A stretch of DNA of 36,913 bases from Prevotella sp. UBA1378 (GTDB taxonomy: Bacteria > Bacteroidota > Bacteroidia > Bacteroidales > Bacteroidaceae): positions 1-36,913 of the forward strand of contig DBRC01000041.1 of the NCBI GenBank assembly GCA_002305505.1. Reading direction: 5' to 3'. The position numbers and the translations under genes were made by a program. The notes under the pieces are model-generated. The model was not told where the DNA came from. It worked only from the letters and a program-made list of their open reading frames with translations, and ran no database searches. Shown here in pieces: positions 7,905 to 17,632 of this stretch; within the stretch, counting starts at the first letter, position 1; every line of letters begins with the position of its first letter.

Positions 7905-10454
7905 ATGAAGAATCGTAAATTAGCGAAGTGTTCTTTCGCAATGGCCGCCGGGGTGCTGCTCTCGGGTGCCGCCGTCATGCAGTCGTGCGAGAAAGACATC
8001 CTGACAGGGCAGCCCGAACGGCTGGGCAATTCTATCTATGAGCGGCTGCAAGTGAAGGGGAACTACGGCTACACCTTGCGCCTGATTGACGACTTGGGGC
8101 AGACGGATGTGCTCAGCCAAACGGGTAGCAAGACGCTCTTCGTGGCCGACGATGATGCCTACCGCACCTTTTTCGGTAGCAACAGCTGGGGGGTAAGCAA
8201 GTACGAAGACCTTTCTCTGGCACAAAAGAAGATGCTCTTTAACAGCGCGATGATTAACAATGCCTTTCTTGTGGAATTGCTCAGCAGCGTAAGCGGCACG
8301 CCCCCCCTCGAAGGCGAGTGCATGAGGAGGCTCACAGCTGTATCGGTCTACGACTCGGTGCCGCGCATCAGCGCTGCCGACATGCCTAACACCCCCTATT
8401 GGAAAGAGCATAAGGACGCGGGGAAGAGCATGCTGCTCCTGCGCGACAACAGCGCGAAACCTATGATACACTTCCTCCCGCTGTTCATGGAGAAGAAGAG
8501 CATCACCGACGACGACCTGCAGCTGCTCACCAACGGTGCCTCGCAGACTACGGCCGATGCATGGGTGAACGGGAAGAAAATCATAGAACGCGACATCGTG
8601 TGCAAGAACGGGTACATACACCGCGTGGACGGGGTAATGACTTCGGCCGACAATATGGCCGAAATCATAGCCGGCAACCCACGGACGCAGACTTTCAAGC
8701 GCCTGCTCAACCGGTTCTCGGCACCCTATAAAGACGAGGAGGCCTCAAAGGAATATAACCGTATCTATGGAACGGAAGGCGAGGAGGTGTATACGCAGAA
8801 ATATTTCGTAAACAACGGCGACGCGCAGTTTGCCGCTCCCGACGGCAGCCCTGTCGACGCCACGCTGCTTTTCGACCCGGGGTGGAACCAGTATATGTAC
8901 ACCAATACCAGCGGGCGCGACCTGCATTACGATGCCGGCGCCATGCTCGTGCCCAGCGACGAGGCCCTGGCCAACTGGTGGGACAAGGACGGAAAGGTGT
9001 TGCAGGACATGTATGGCACGTGGGACAATGTGCCCTTGACAGTGCTCTCCAAACTGCTGAACAATTGTATGATCAACTCGTTCTCGGAGACAGTGCCGTC
9101 GAAGTTCGACCACATCGTAGACAACACCACCAAGGTGAAGCTCGGCGTAGAAAAGAAGGATATCCTGAGCTGCCAGATGGGATGCAACGGAGTGGTGTAC
9201 CTTACCGACAAGGTGTTTCCGCCGGCCGACTATTCGTCGGTGGCTTTCCCCGCTTTGGTGAGGGGAAACTCGACGATGAGCGTTATTTACTGGGGTATCT
9301 CCAACCTTAACTTCGAGCCTTACCTCAACTCGATGGACTCTTACTATAGCTTCTTCCTGCCCTCCAACAAGGCCATGCTCAACTATATCGACCCTTGCTC
9401 GTACGGCAGCGAGGTGGCCACCCTCTACCAGTTTTATTTCGACCCGGCAACGAAGACGGTCAAGGCCCACCGGGTAGGTTATGACTTGGCCACGCAGACC
9501 GTGCGCACCGACAAGGTGATGGACGATGCCAGCTCCGACCAGGTGAGCAACCGCCTGAATGACCTTATCGAGAACCTCATCGTCGTGGGCAACGTGGAAT
9601 CGGGGCACACCTATTATAAGACCAAGGGCGGAAGCATACTCAAGGTGAGTGCAGCCGGACAGCAGGGAAAGATGACCGTGAGCGGGGGATTGCAGGTTGA
9701 GATGAACCAACCGCTCGTGGTTGATACCATCTACGACCAGTCGGAGGCCGGAAACGGCAAAACCTATAACCTCGACGGGGGAATGCCGCTTGCCAGCCGC
9801 AAGTCGGTATATGCCACGCTGAAGGGGAAACCGGAGTTTTCCGGATTCTTCAACTTGATGATGGGCAGTAAGCTCTTCTCGCAAAAACTCAGCGGGAAAA
9901 CCTGTGCCGACTATAACGTCGCCCTCTTCGATGCTTATAACTATACAGTGTATGTGCCCGGGAACAGCGTAATCAGCCAACTGCAGGCCGACGGCATACT
10001 GCCCACGTGGGACGATTATGAGAGCCTGACAGCCGAGCAATTCGGCGGCGATGCCCAGAAACTGAAGGCGGCGCAAACGCTCGTGTCGGACCGCATAAAC
10101 AATTTCCTGCGCTATCACTTCCAGGACAACTCGGTGACGATAGGGGGCATGCCGACGGTGAACGTGAAATACGAAACGTTCAAAATCAACCCCGCCAACA
10201 AGCGCTTCTTTAGTCTCACCGTCAGTGCCGATGATGAGAAGCTCACCCTTGAAGACCAGCTGGGCAATAAGCGCCGTGTGGTGACAGAGGGCGGGCGCTA
10301 CAACAGTCTCTGCCGGGAATACTGGATTCAGACAAAGAACAAGCTCGACTATATCTTCAATGCATCCGACGCCGTAGTGCATGAGATAGACGGGGCGCTC
10401 TTCTATGAGGCGGGCCAGTTGACCAAATGGCGCGACGAGCTAAACAAATTATGA
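7905..10454 (+). CDS. Surface lipoprotein with about four FAS1 (fasciclin) domains
   Basis: This 849-residue protein has a lipoprotein signal ending VMQSC, with acidic residues right after Cys28 (CEKD). That is like the lipoprotein export signal that sends Bacteroidota lipoproteins to the cell surface. Four FAS1-like repeats can be traced at about 45-245, 258-455, 475-640 and 660-840. Each has the TLFVADDDAYRTFF or FFLPSNKAMLNYI type of strand-helix, and closing segments such as NGYIHRVDGVM and DAVVHEIDGALF. FAS1 domains mediate adhesion, and in Bacteroidota they often accompany SusC/D pairs. It begins 34 nt after the zincin-like gene and ends 25 nt before susC, so it is in the operon. A role as a surface substrate-binding partner of the first SusC/D pair is inferred. 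Confidence 0.8.
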   Translation: MKNRKLAKCSFAMAAGVLLSGAAVMQSCEKDILTGQPERLGNSIYERLQVKGNYGYTLRLIDDLGQTDVLSQTGSKTLFVADDDAYRTFFGSNSWGVSKYEDLSLAQKKMLFNSAMINNAFLVELLSSVSGTPPLEGECMRRLTAVSVYDSVPRISAADMPNTPYWKEHKDAGKSMLLLRDNSAKPMIHFLPLFMEKKSITDDDLQLLTNGASQTTADAWVNGKKIIERDIVCKNGYIHRVDGVMTSADNMAEIIAGNPRTQTFKRLLNRFSAPYKDEEASKEYNRIYGTEGEEVYTQKYFVNNGDAQFAAPDGSPVDATLLFDPGWNQYMYTNTSGRDLHYDAGAMLVPSDEALANWWDKDGKVLQDMYGTWDNVPLTVLSKLLNNCMINSFSETVPSKFDHIVDNTTKVKLGVEKKDILSCQMGCNGVVYLTDKVFPPADYSSVAFPALVRGNSTMSVIYWGISNLNFEPYLNSMDSYYSFFLPSNKAMLNYIDPCSYGSEVATLYQFYFDPATKTVKAHRVGYDLATQTVRTDKVMDDASSDQVSNRLNDLIENLIVVGNVESGHTYYKTKGGSILKVSAAGQQGKMTVSGGLQVEMNQPLVVDTIYDQSEAGNGKTYNLDGGMPLASRKSVYATLKGKPEFSGFFNLMMGSKLFSQKLSGKTCADYNVALFDAYNYTVYVPGNSVISQLQADGILPTWDDYESLTAEQFGGDAQKLKAAQTLVSDRINNFLRYHFQDNSVTIGGMPTVNVKYETFKINPANKRFFSLTVSADDEKLTLEDQLGNKRRVVTEGGRYNSLCREYWIQTKNKLDYIFNASDAVVHEIDGALFYEAGQLTKWRDELNKL

Positions 10455-10479
10455 TTACCAATGACGAATATTGAGCAAT

Positions 10480-13400
10480 ATGACAATCATTAAAGCCAAC
10501 AAAGGAATGCTAAGGGGCATTATTCTCGTGCTGTTCGCGATGATGGCAACGGGAATCAAGGCACAGATAACATCGGTCTTCGGAACCGTTACCGACGAAC
10601 TCGGGCCGGTGATGGGGGCCTCCGTCTGCGAAGTAGATGCTACGGGGCGCATTGTCGAGGCCGCCGTTACCGACATCAACGGTAACTTCACGATGAAGGT
10701 ACGTAACCCTAAAGACCACATACGGTTCAGTTATGTGGGCTACGAAACGGTAAAGATGGCCATCAACCGAAACCAGTATAAGGTGCAGTTGCAGTCGAAG
10801 ACCACCATCAAGGAAGTGGTTGTCACCTCGAAAAGCAGGCTCAACGCAGGCGGACTGGCTATCCCCGAGCGCGAAATCTCCTACGCTACCCAAACCATTT
10901 CGATGAAAGAGTTCGAGGGACTGGGCATCACCAGTGTCGACGAAGCTTTGCAGGGGCGTATCTCCGGGCTCGACATCGTGGCCAACTCGGGTAACCTCGG
11001 AGCCGGGACCACTATGCGGCTGAGGGGGACGTCGACAATCTCGACGCTCACCAGCGGCAATCCCCTTATCGTGGTCAACGGCAATACATGGAACGTGGAC
11101 ATGAGCAACTTCAACGTCAGCAGTGCCAACGACGAACAGTTTGCACAGCTGCTCAACGTCAACCCCGAAGACATAGCCAGTATCACCGTGCTCAAGGATG
11201 CTGCCGCTACGGCCATCTACGGCTCGCAGGGTGCCAACGGTGTCATCGAGATAACCACCAAGAGGGGCCTCAGGGGCAAGCCAAAGGTGTCGTACTCGTT
11301 GCGGCTCACGGGTACCTACCAGCCAAAAGGCTACCACATGCTCAGCGGGAACGATTACACGATGCTGCTCAAGGAGTCGTACTTTAACCCACAGCTCAGC
11401 GATGCCGCTGCCGATATCCGCGAGCTGAACTATGACCCCAACTTCTCGGAGTACGAGCAATATAACAACAATACCGACTGGGTGGACGCCGTGACCCAAT
11501 GGGGGCTCAGGCAGAACCACTTCCTGTCGCTCACCGGCGGTGGTGAGAAGGCTTCGTTCCGTATATCGGGAGGTTTTGATACGGAAACCGGTTCTGTCAT
11601 CGAGCAGAAGCTCGACCGGTTCTCCACACGTGTGGCGCTTGATTACTATGTGAGCGAACGCATTAAGATTTCGACCAACTTCTCGATGACCTATACCAAG
11701 AACAAACGCAACTATGACAATCTTTTAGCATTGGCCTACAATAAAATGCCCAATATGGGCATCTTCAGGCAAAATGCCGGCGACGGCACCGACACCCCCT
11801 ACTACTATGCCATGCTGCAAAGCGCGTCGAAGGAGTTTAACGGCAACCAGAAATCAATTGTCAACCCTGTAGCCAGCGCCAAGCTGGCTTCCGACAACGA
11901 CAAGACTTATGACATTACGCCCGAGTTTGAAATCAACTACCGCCTGTTGGGGATGGACGAGGACCATTGGCAGCTCAACTGGCAGGGAAAGGTGTATATG
12001 AATATCTTCAATGAGTACATAGACAGGTTTTATCCCCAGGAACTGGTGACGACAGCGTGGAACAGCGGCGTAAACCTCTCGTCGTCGATCAGCACGAAGA
12101 GCGTGGCACTGAACACCAAACAGACACTTACGCTCATCCCCCACTTTGCCAATAAGGACCACTCGCTCATGGCCATGGCACGCATGGAGCTGACCTCGGG
12201 AAACTCGAACGGGCAGGCCACCGACGGAAAAGGGCTGCCATCGGGCGGAATCGAAAGCCCGGATGCCGGCGGAATCATTACGGGGCTCAGCACCAGCTAC
12301 AGCCAGTGGCGCTCGCTCTATTACACTTTCTCGGTACATTATGCCTACAAGAGCCGTTACATGTTCGACTTCTCGGCGCGTGCCGACGGGACAACGAAGT
12401 TTGGCCCCGACCGCAGATGGGGCTACTTCCCCGCAGTGTCGCTGCGTTGGAATATCAGTGACGAGGCGTGGATGAAGCCGGCCGGGAAATGGCTGTCTAT
12501 GCTCAGCCTGCGCCCCAGTTGGGGAATGGTGGGCAACCAGCCCGGTGACAATTACTTGTATGAGAGTAAGTACAGCCCGGCCGACCGCTATATCGGAGAG
12601 TCGGCCATGGCACCCATCAACATCCGGCTGGCCGACTTGCGCTGGGAAACGAAGTCGACCTACGACGTGGGCATGGATATCGGGCTCTTCGACGACCGCC
12701 TGCAACTTACGCTCGACTGGTATCACGAGACCACGCGCGACATGCTGATGAAAGAGGTGCGTATACCCAGCAATGCAGGATTCTACCACTTGGCCTACAT
12801 GAACTGCGGTTCGCTGCGCAACATCGGATGGGAGTTTAACATCAATACGAACCGGTTGCTGAAGAAAGGCGACTTCTGGGTCGACCTCAACGCCACTTTC
12901 GGTAACAATAAGAACGAGATTCTTGAGATGGACCCCACGGTGCTCGAGACACTCAATTCCAAGTTCAACAACAAGAACCGCGAGGTGTTGCAGCGCGTAC
13001 AGCTCAACAATCCTTTCGGGGCCATCTACGGATTCAGGTACAAGGGTGTTTACCAATACAAGTACAGCACTTTCCAGAAACTGTCGCCTGCGGAACGTGA
13101 GCAGTTCCTTGCCGAAGGTAAGACCGCCCCTGTGGCCATTGATGCCGACGGGAAGGTGATAACGGATGCCGACGGGGTTCCGGTGCGTATGATGTTCGCG
13201 TATGCGAACGACGGGACGGCCGTCAACTACAAGATGAACGGCGGAGATGCCATCTATGAAGACGTGAACCACGACGGCAATATCAACGAGCTCGACATTG
13301 TATATTTAGGCAGCTCGCTTCCGAAGCTTACCGGTGGCTTCGGGTTAAACTTCAACTATAAAGGCTGGAAGCTCAATGCGCAGTTCAACTATCGTGTGGG

Positions 13401-13818
13401 GAACAGAATCCTGAATCTTGCACGGCTGGACACAGAGGCCATGATAGGCAACAACAACCAGAGCCAGGCGGTGAATTACCGATGGCGCATGGAAGGCGAC
13501 GTAACCACGATACCGCGCGCCATGTATGGCGAAACGAGCAATTACAACACCCTTATCAGCGACCGGTTCATGGAAAACGGTTCGTTCCTCAGGCTCAATT
13601 ACCTGCAACTCTCCTATGCCTTCGACCCCAAGGTCATCAAGAACCTGCTGGGCTTGTCGGCACTGCGTTTCTACCTGAGCGGCAATAACCTGTTCTGCCT
13701 TACAAGGTACACAGGTGTAGACCCCGAGGTAAGCTATGGCAGCTATGGCGTGGCAACCGACCAAGGGCAGACACCCCGCGCCAAGTCTTATACGCTTGGA
13801 ATCACTGTCGACTTTTAA
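10480..13818 (+). CDS. SusC/RagA-type TonB-dependent outer membrane transporter 1
   Basis: The frame is open from a TTG at 10471, but the ATG at 10480 gives a normal signal peptide (ending GIKAQ) and an 1112-residue protein. Order of domains: a carboxypeptidase-regulatory-like beta domain (FGTVTDELGPVMGASV); a plug with the SusC signature MRLRGTSTI followed by NPLIVVNG, and ATAIYGSQGANGVIEITT; then a large beta barrel ending in Phe (GITVDF), as outer membrane proteins do. It imports large substrates across the outer membrane using TonB energy, with the SusD encoded 12 nt downstream as its lid. The two FAS1 lipoproteins on either side of this pair suggest an enlarged surface complex. Substrate unknown. 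Confidence 0.95.
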   Translation: MTIIKANKGMLRGIILVLFAMMATGIKAQITSVFGTVTDELGPVMGASVCEVDATGRIVEAAVTDINGNFTMKVRNPKDHIRFSYVGYETVKMAINRNQYKVQLQSKTTIKEVVVTSKSRLNAGGLAIPEREISYATQTISMKEFEGLGITSVDEALQGRISGLDIVANSGNLGAGTTMRLRGTSTISTLTSGNPLIVVNGNTWNVDMSNFNVSSANDEQFAQLLNVNPEDIASITVLKDAAATAIYGSQGANGVIEITTKRGLRGKPKVSYSLRLTGTYQPKGYHMLSGNDYTMLLKESYFNPQLSDAAADIRELNYDPNFSEYEQYNNNTDWVDAVTQWGLRQNHFLSLTGGGEKASFRISGGFDTETGSVIEQKLDRFSTRVALDYYVSERIKISTNFSMTYTKNKRNYDNLLALAYNKMPNMGIFRQNAGDGTDTPYYYAMLQSASKEFNGNQKSIVNPVASAKLASDNDKTYDITPEFEINYRLLGMDEDHWQLNWQGKVYMNIFNEYIDRFYPQELVTTAWNSGVNLSSSISTKSVALNTKQTLTLIPHFANKDHSLMAMARMELTSGNSNGQATDGKGLPSGGIESPDAGGIITGLSTSYSQWRSLYYTFSVHYAYKSRYMFDFSARADGTTKFGPDRRWGYFPAVSLRWNISDEAWMKPAGKWLSMLSLRPSWGMVGNQPGDNYLYESKYSPADRYIGESAMAPINIRLADLRWETKSTYDVGMDIGLFDDRLQLTLDWYHETTRDMLMKEVRIPSNAGFYHLAYMNCGSLRNIGWEFNINTNRLLKKGDFWVDLNATFGNNKNEILEMDPTVLETLNSKFNNKNREVLQRVQLNNPFGAIYGFRYKGVYQYKYSTFQKLSPAEREQFLAEGKTAPVAIDADGKVITDADGVPVRMMFAYANDGTAVNYKMNGGDAIYEDVNHDGNINELDIVYLGSSLPKLTGGFGLNFNYKGWKLNAQFNYRVGNRILNLARLDTEAMIGNNNQSQAVNYRWRMEGDVTTIPRAMYGETSNYNTLISDRFMENGSFLRLNYLQLSYAFDPKVIKNLLGLSALRFYLSGNNLFCLTRYTGVDPEVSYGSYGVATDQGQTPRAKSYTLGITVDF

Positions 13819-13830
13819 ACCGTAAGCAAC

Positions 13831-15537
13831 ATGAAAATGAAGAAACATATAATAATAGGTGTAATCGGTGTGATGACCCTGCCGCTTGGTTCCTGCTCCG
13901 ATTTCTTGGAGCTGAAGCCACTCAACGAGATTGTGCTTGAAAAATTCTGGAACGAAGAGGGCGATGTGAACAATATCGTCATGGGATGCTACTCGGCCAT
14001 GCAGAGCCAAGCCGTCATCGACCGCATGATGGCCTGGGGCGAGTTTCGCTCAGACAATATCATTGCAGGCCTGAATACACAGGACGACGTAAGCTTGGCT
14101 AACCTGCTCAAGGAGAACATCAAGGCCAACAACAGTTTCACCTCATGGGGTGACTTCTATAATATCATCAACCGTTGCAACATCGTCATCCATTTCGCCC
14201 CCAAAGTGGCAGAGAAAGACCCCAACTACACGCAGAATGAGCTGAGGGCCACGCAGGCTGAAGTGGTGGCCTTGCGCAGCCTGTGCTATTTCTATCTGAT
14301 ACGCGCTTTCCGCGACGTGCCTTATACGGCGGAGGCTTATCTTGACGACACGCAGGAGATGAGGCTGGCGGCAATGCCGTTCAATGAAGTGCTCGACCAC
14401 CTCATTGCCGACCTTGAGGCCGTAAAGGACTATGCCGTGGAGAAGTATCCCGTGACCAACTTATATGCCCAGCGTGGGCGTATCACCAAGAACGCCGTTT
14501 ATGCCCTGCTCTGCGAGATGTACTTATGGAAACAGGACTATGCCAAAGCGGTGGGGTATGCCGACCTGGTGATTGACAACATGACGGCCGAATACAAGAA
14601 GCAGTACGCTTCGACGGGCAGTCTGGTTGACGAGGATGCGCTGTTGTTCGACGGTTATCCCTTGTATCACGATAAGTTCGACAATATGGGATATTACGGG
14701 AGAGCCTATGACAATATCTTCGGCACCGGCAACAGCATGGAAAGCATTTTCGAACTGATATACATGGATGAGGAGAACTATTTGGCCAATGATGCCGTGA
14801 GCACCCGTTACGGAAATGCAGAGGCCTCGCCGGGACATGTGAAGCCAGCCGACTTCATCTCTGCCGACGTGACCGCCGAAGGGGTGAACAAGGTGTTCCG
14901 CAACAAGTATGACACGCGCTACTACGAGAACATGCAGAAGGGGGGCACCTCTTCGGTTTATTCCATCAACAAGTATTGTTGTGCTTCCGTGATGCTCAAT
15001 CCGTCGGTGACGCCTTTCAGCGTGAACTACCGAACCTTCTATCCCAAGGCCTCCTGCCGTGCCAACTGGGTTATCTACCGCCTTACCGACGTGATGCTGC
15101 TCAAGGCCGAAGCACTGGTGCAGCAGGTGAATGCCGGCGAGGACGGGCTCATCCAGGAGCAGGACCAAGCGAAGCTGGACCAAGCACTTGCCATAGTCAA
15201 TACCGTGAACAAGCGTTCCTGTTGTGCGTCGACCTACATCCCGTTTGAGAAGAGCGATTACAACAGCAAGTCGCTGATGGCAAGACTGGTGCTCGACGAG
15301 CGCCAGCGTGAGCTGATGTTCGAGGGCAAACGGTGGTTCGACTTGGTGCGCTGCTCAATGCGCGACGGGAATACAAAGTATCTCGTGAATGACGTGATAC
15401 GGAAAGGGTCGGACAATGCCAGCGTGATGCAAAGCAAACTGGCCCGGCTGGACGGTATCTTCTGGCCCTATAACGAGGATGAACTGAAGGTGAACAGCCT
15501 GCTTAAACAGAATCCGGCTTTCGGGGCACAAGAGTAA
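13831..15537 (+). CDS. SusD/RagB-type surface lipoprotein 1
   Basis: This 568-residue protein has a lipobox (LPLGSC) followed by SDFLELKPLN, the classic SusD N-terminus. A TPR-rich helical body follows (GCYSAMQSQAVIDRMMAWGEF, ALRSLCYFYLIRAFRDVPY). The typical C-terminal DERQRELMFEGKRWFDLVR box is present. SusD proteins cap the paired SusC barrel from the outside and bind the substrate. It lies 12 nt after susC 1. No defect is visible. Confidence 0.95.
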   Translation: MKMKKHIIIGVIGVMTLPLGSCSDFLELKPLNEIVLEKFWNEEGDVNNIVMGCYSAMQSQAVIDRMMAWGEFRSDNIIAGLNTQDDVSLANLLKENIKANNSFTSWGDFYNIINRCNIVIHFAPKVAEKDPNYTQNELRATQAEVVALRSLCYFYLIRAFRDVPYTAEAYLDDTQEMRLAAMPFNEVLDHLIADLEAVKDYAVEKYPVTNLYAQRGRITKNAVYALLCEMYLWKQDYAKAVGYADLVIDNMTAEYKKQYASTGSLVDEDALLFDGYPLYHDKFDNMGYYGRAYDNIFGTGNSMESIFELIYMDEENYLANDAVSTRYGNAEASPGHVKPADFISADVTAEGVNKVFRNKYDTRYYENMQKGGTSSVYSINKYCCASVMLNPSVTPFSVNYRTFYPKASCRANWVIYRLTDVMLLKAEALVQQVNAGEDGLIQEQDQAKLDQALAIVNTVNKRSCCASTYIPFEKSDYNSKSLMARLVLDERQRELMFEGKRWFDLVRCSMRDGNTKYLVNDVIRKGSDNASVMQSKLARLDGIFWPYNEDELKVNSLLKQNPAFGAQE

Positions 15538-15581
15538 GAGGGCAGGAAAACGCATAATCATAAATAAAAAAGCAACTTAAT

Positions 15582-17603
15582 ATGAAACCATCCACAAGAC
15601 ATTTCACTATAGCGGCAATGCTGATGGCCTGCATACTGTCGACAACCGTCGTGAGTTGTTCCGACGAGCCCGACACATCCAATTTTTCCACTTTCACCAA
15701 TGAGATGATAAGCGACTATCTGCAGGCCCACGGCGAGTTCAGCCAGTTTGTAACGGTGGTCAACCGTGCCGGCATGATGAAACTGCTTTCAGCATACGGG
15801 GCCTATACTTGTTTCCCCCCAACCAACGACGCCTTTGAGCGTTATCTGGAAAAACGCGGGCTGACAAGTGTTGAACAGCTTTCGGACGCCGACTGCGACA
15901 CCATCGCACGCACCCATCTGGTGAAAAACATGTATACCACCGCCGAGATGAACGACGGGGTGCTTACTACGGCCAATATGAACAGGCGCTATATCGAGGT
16001 GACACACGGCCTTGACAACAACGAAAATGCAGTCGTGTTCCTCAACCGCTCGGCTCATATCCTTTTCGAGATGCAGGACGACTCGGTAGAGAACGGCATC
16101 ATGCAGCCTATCAGCGAGGTGCTTGAAAGCAGCAACCGCATGCTGCCCGACGTGATGAAGCTGAACGATAAGATACAGCTGTTCGTGAAAGCTATGGAAC
16201 TGACGGGCATCGACAAGCAGATGTTCAAATACAAGGACGATACCTATAATGCTGCCGACTATCCCCGCTATTTCTACCGATCGCACGTAAACGAGGAAAC
16301 AGCCACGGCACCCGACGAGAAGAAATATGGATTTACGGCTTTCGTGCCCACCGACTCGGTGCTGCGCGAAAAATACGGCATTACCAGCCTGCAGCAACTG
16401 TACGACAAGGCCTGCGAACTTTACGACCCCGTTTATGGAGGCACCGGCGAGCCGTGGCACGCTTTCGGACAGGCGGCAGACGAACGCAACCCGCTGTACC
16501 GGTTTATCGCCTATCATATCCTTGACCGCGACGTGAAAGGATGGAACTATCTCACGCCGCTCAACGATATAGGCATCATCACCACGAAGATGAACCCCGT
16601 TGATTGGTATGAGACGTTGCTTCCCCGCACGATGATGAAGATAGAGCGCCTCACGGTGCTGAAATACGCAGGGGCAAGCATCATCGGGCAGCGTTACGTG
16701 AACCGCTGTTACGATGCGGACAACTCTATTCCGGGAGCGATGGTGCGGCCTACCGTCGAAGACCAGTATATGCAGGATGCGCTCAACGGGCGTTATTTCT
16801 ATGTAGATGACGTACTGGCTTTCAGCTTAACCACGCGCGACATTGTGCACAACACGCGTATCCGCATGGATTTCTCGACCATCTTCCCCGAGCTGATGAC
16901 CAACGACATACGGCAGAACGGGAATCCGAAGGTACAAGACCCTGCCTACGACGAGACGGCAAAATATGGGCGGAACTATTATTTCCCAAACGGGTATCTG
17001 AAAAACGTGAAGAGTTCGGGTTATTTCATTTACCGGCGTCCACACGATTACTATGACTCTTACGAGGGCGACGAGATGAATCTCTTCGGCAACTACGATA
17101 TTGAATTCAAACTGCCGCCTGTACCCTACGAAGGCGACTGGCAGATACGGCTGGGATATGCGGCGCTGCCCACGCGCGGCATCTCGCAAATCTATTTCGA
17201 CGGGGAACCGCAGGGCATACCGCTCGACATGACCAAACAGCTTTCGGACCCTTCGATTCTGGGAGCCGACTGGATAGGCGATTACTCGAAGATGTCGCTG
17301 ACCGACTTGGCCACCGACCAAAAGACGCTTAAGAACAAAGGCTATTACCGGGGTGCCGAGGGCGGATACCGATACGATGGTGCCGGGGCATCGACATGGC
17401 AGGTGTTCTCTAATCTTGCCGGAACCTTCCGGCGGGTGCTCTGCACGGTTCATATCGACCCGGATAAGGACCACTATCTGCGCATCCGCAGTGTGTCTAC
17501 GAAGAAAGGCAACGACAACGAGTTCATGCTCGACTACCTCGAACTGGTGCCCAAGAGTATCTATGGCGTAACCGATGAAGGGCAGATGGAGGACATGTTG
17601 TAA
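15582..17603 (+). CDS. Surface lipoprotein: two FAS1 domains plus beta-sandwich
   Basis: This 673-residue protein has a lipoprotein signal ending TVVSC and acidic residues after the Cys (CSDEPD), pointing to surface display. FAS1 domain 1 spans about 45-200 (AYTCFPPTNDAFERYL) and domain 2 about 205-420 (FTAFVPTDSVLREKYG, GRYFYVDDVLAFS). The C-terminal quarter (about 430-673) is a predicted beta-sandwich with EGDWQIRLGYAALP, ISQIYFDGEPQG and the closing strand FMLDYLELVPK. That resembles carbohydrate-binding jelly rolls of the CBM6 kind. I infer a two-part ligand-binding protein. The family name of the C-terminal domain is not known to me. Gap to the next gene is 29 nt. Confidence 0.75.
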   Translation: MKPSTRHFTIAAMLMACILSTTVVSCSDEPDTSNFSTFTNEMISDYLQAHGEFSQFVTVVNRAGMMKLLSAYGAYTCFPPTNDAFERYLEKRGLTSVEQLSDADCDTIARTHLVKNMYTTAEMNDGVLTTANMNRRYIEVTHGLDNNENAVVFLNRSAHILFEMQDDSVENGIMQPISEVLESSNRMLPDVMKLNDKIQLFVKAMELTGIDKQMFKYKDDTYNAADYPRYFYRSHVNEETATAPDEKKYGFTAFVPTDSVLREKYGITSLQQLYDKACELYDPVYGGTGEPWHAFGQAADERNPLYRFIAYHILDRDVKGWNYLTPLNDIGIITTKMNPVDWYETLLPRTMMKIERLTVLKYAGASIIGQRYVNRCYDADNSIPGAMVRPTVEDQYMQDALNGRYFYVDDVLAFSLTTRDIVHNTRIRMDFSTIFPELMTNDIRQNGNPKVQDPAYDETAKYGRNYYFPNGYLKNVKSSGYFIYRRPHDYYDSYEGDEMNLFGNYDIEFKLPPVPYEGDWQIRLGYAALPTRGISQIYFDGEPQGIPLDMTKQLSDPSILGADWIGDYSKMSLTDLATDQKTLKNKGYYRGAEGGYRYDGAGASTWQVFSNLAGTFRRVLCTVHIDPDKDHYLRIRSVSTKKGNDNEFMLDYLELVPKSIYGVTDEGQMEDML

Positions 17604-17632
17604 CAATAATCTTTTGCAATAGATAAAAACCA

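Noticed and set aside
8745..10382. 545-codon minus-strand frame opposite the four-domain FAS1 gene
   Set aside because: It lacks a recognisable domain or signal and mirrors the codon pattern of the real plus-strand gene.
10471..10479. TTG start three codons upstream of SusC 1
   Set aside because: ATG 10480 follows immediately in frame and gives a normal signal peptide, so there is no reason to prefer TTG.
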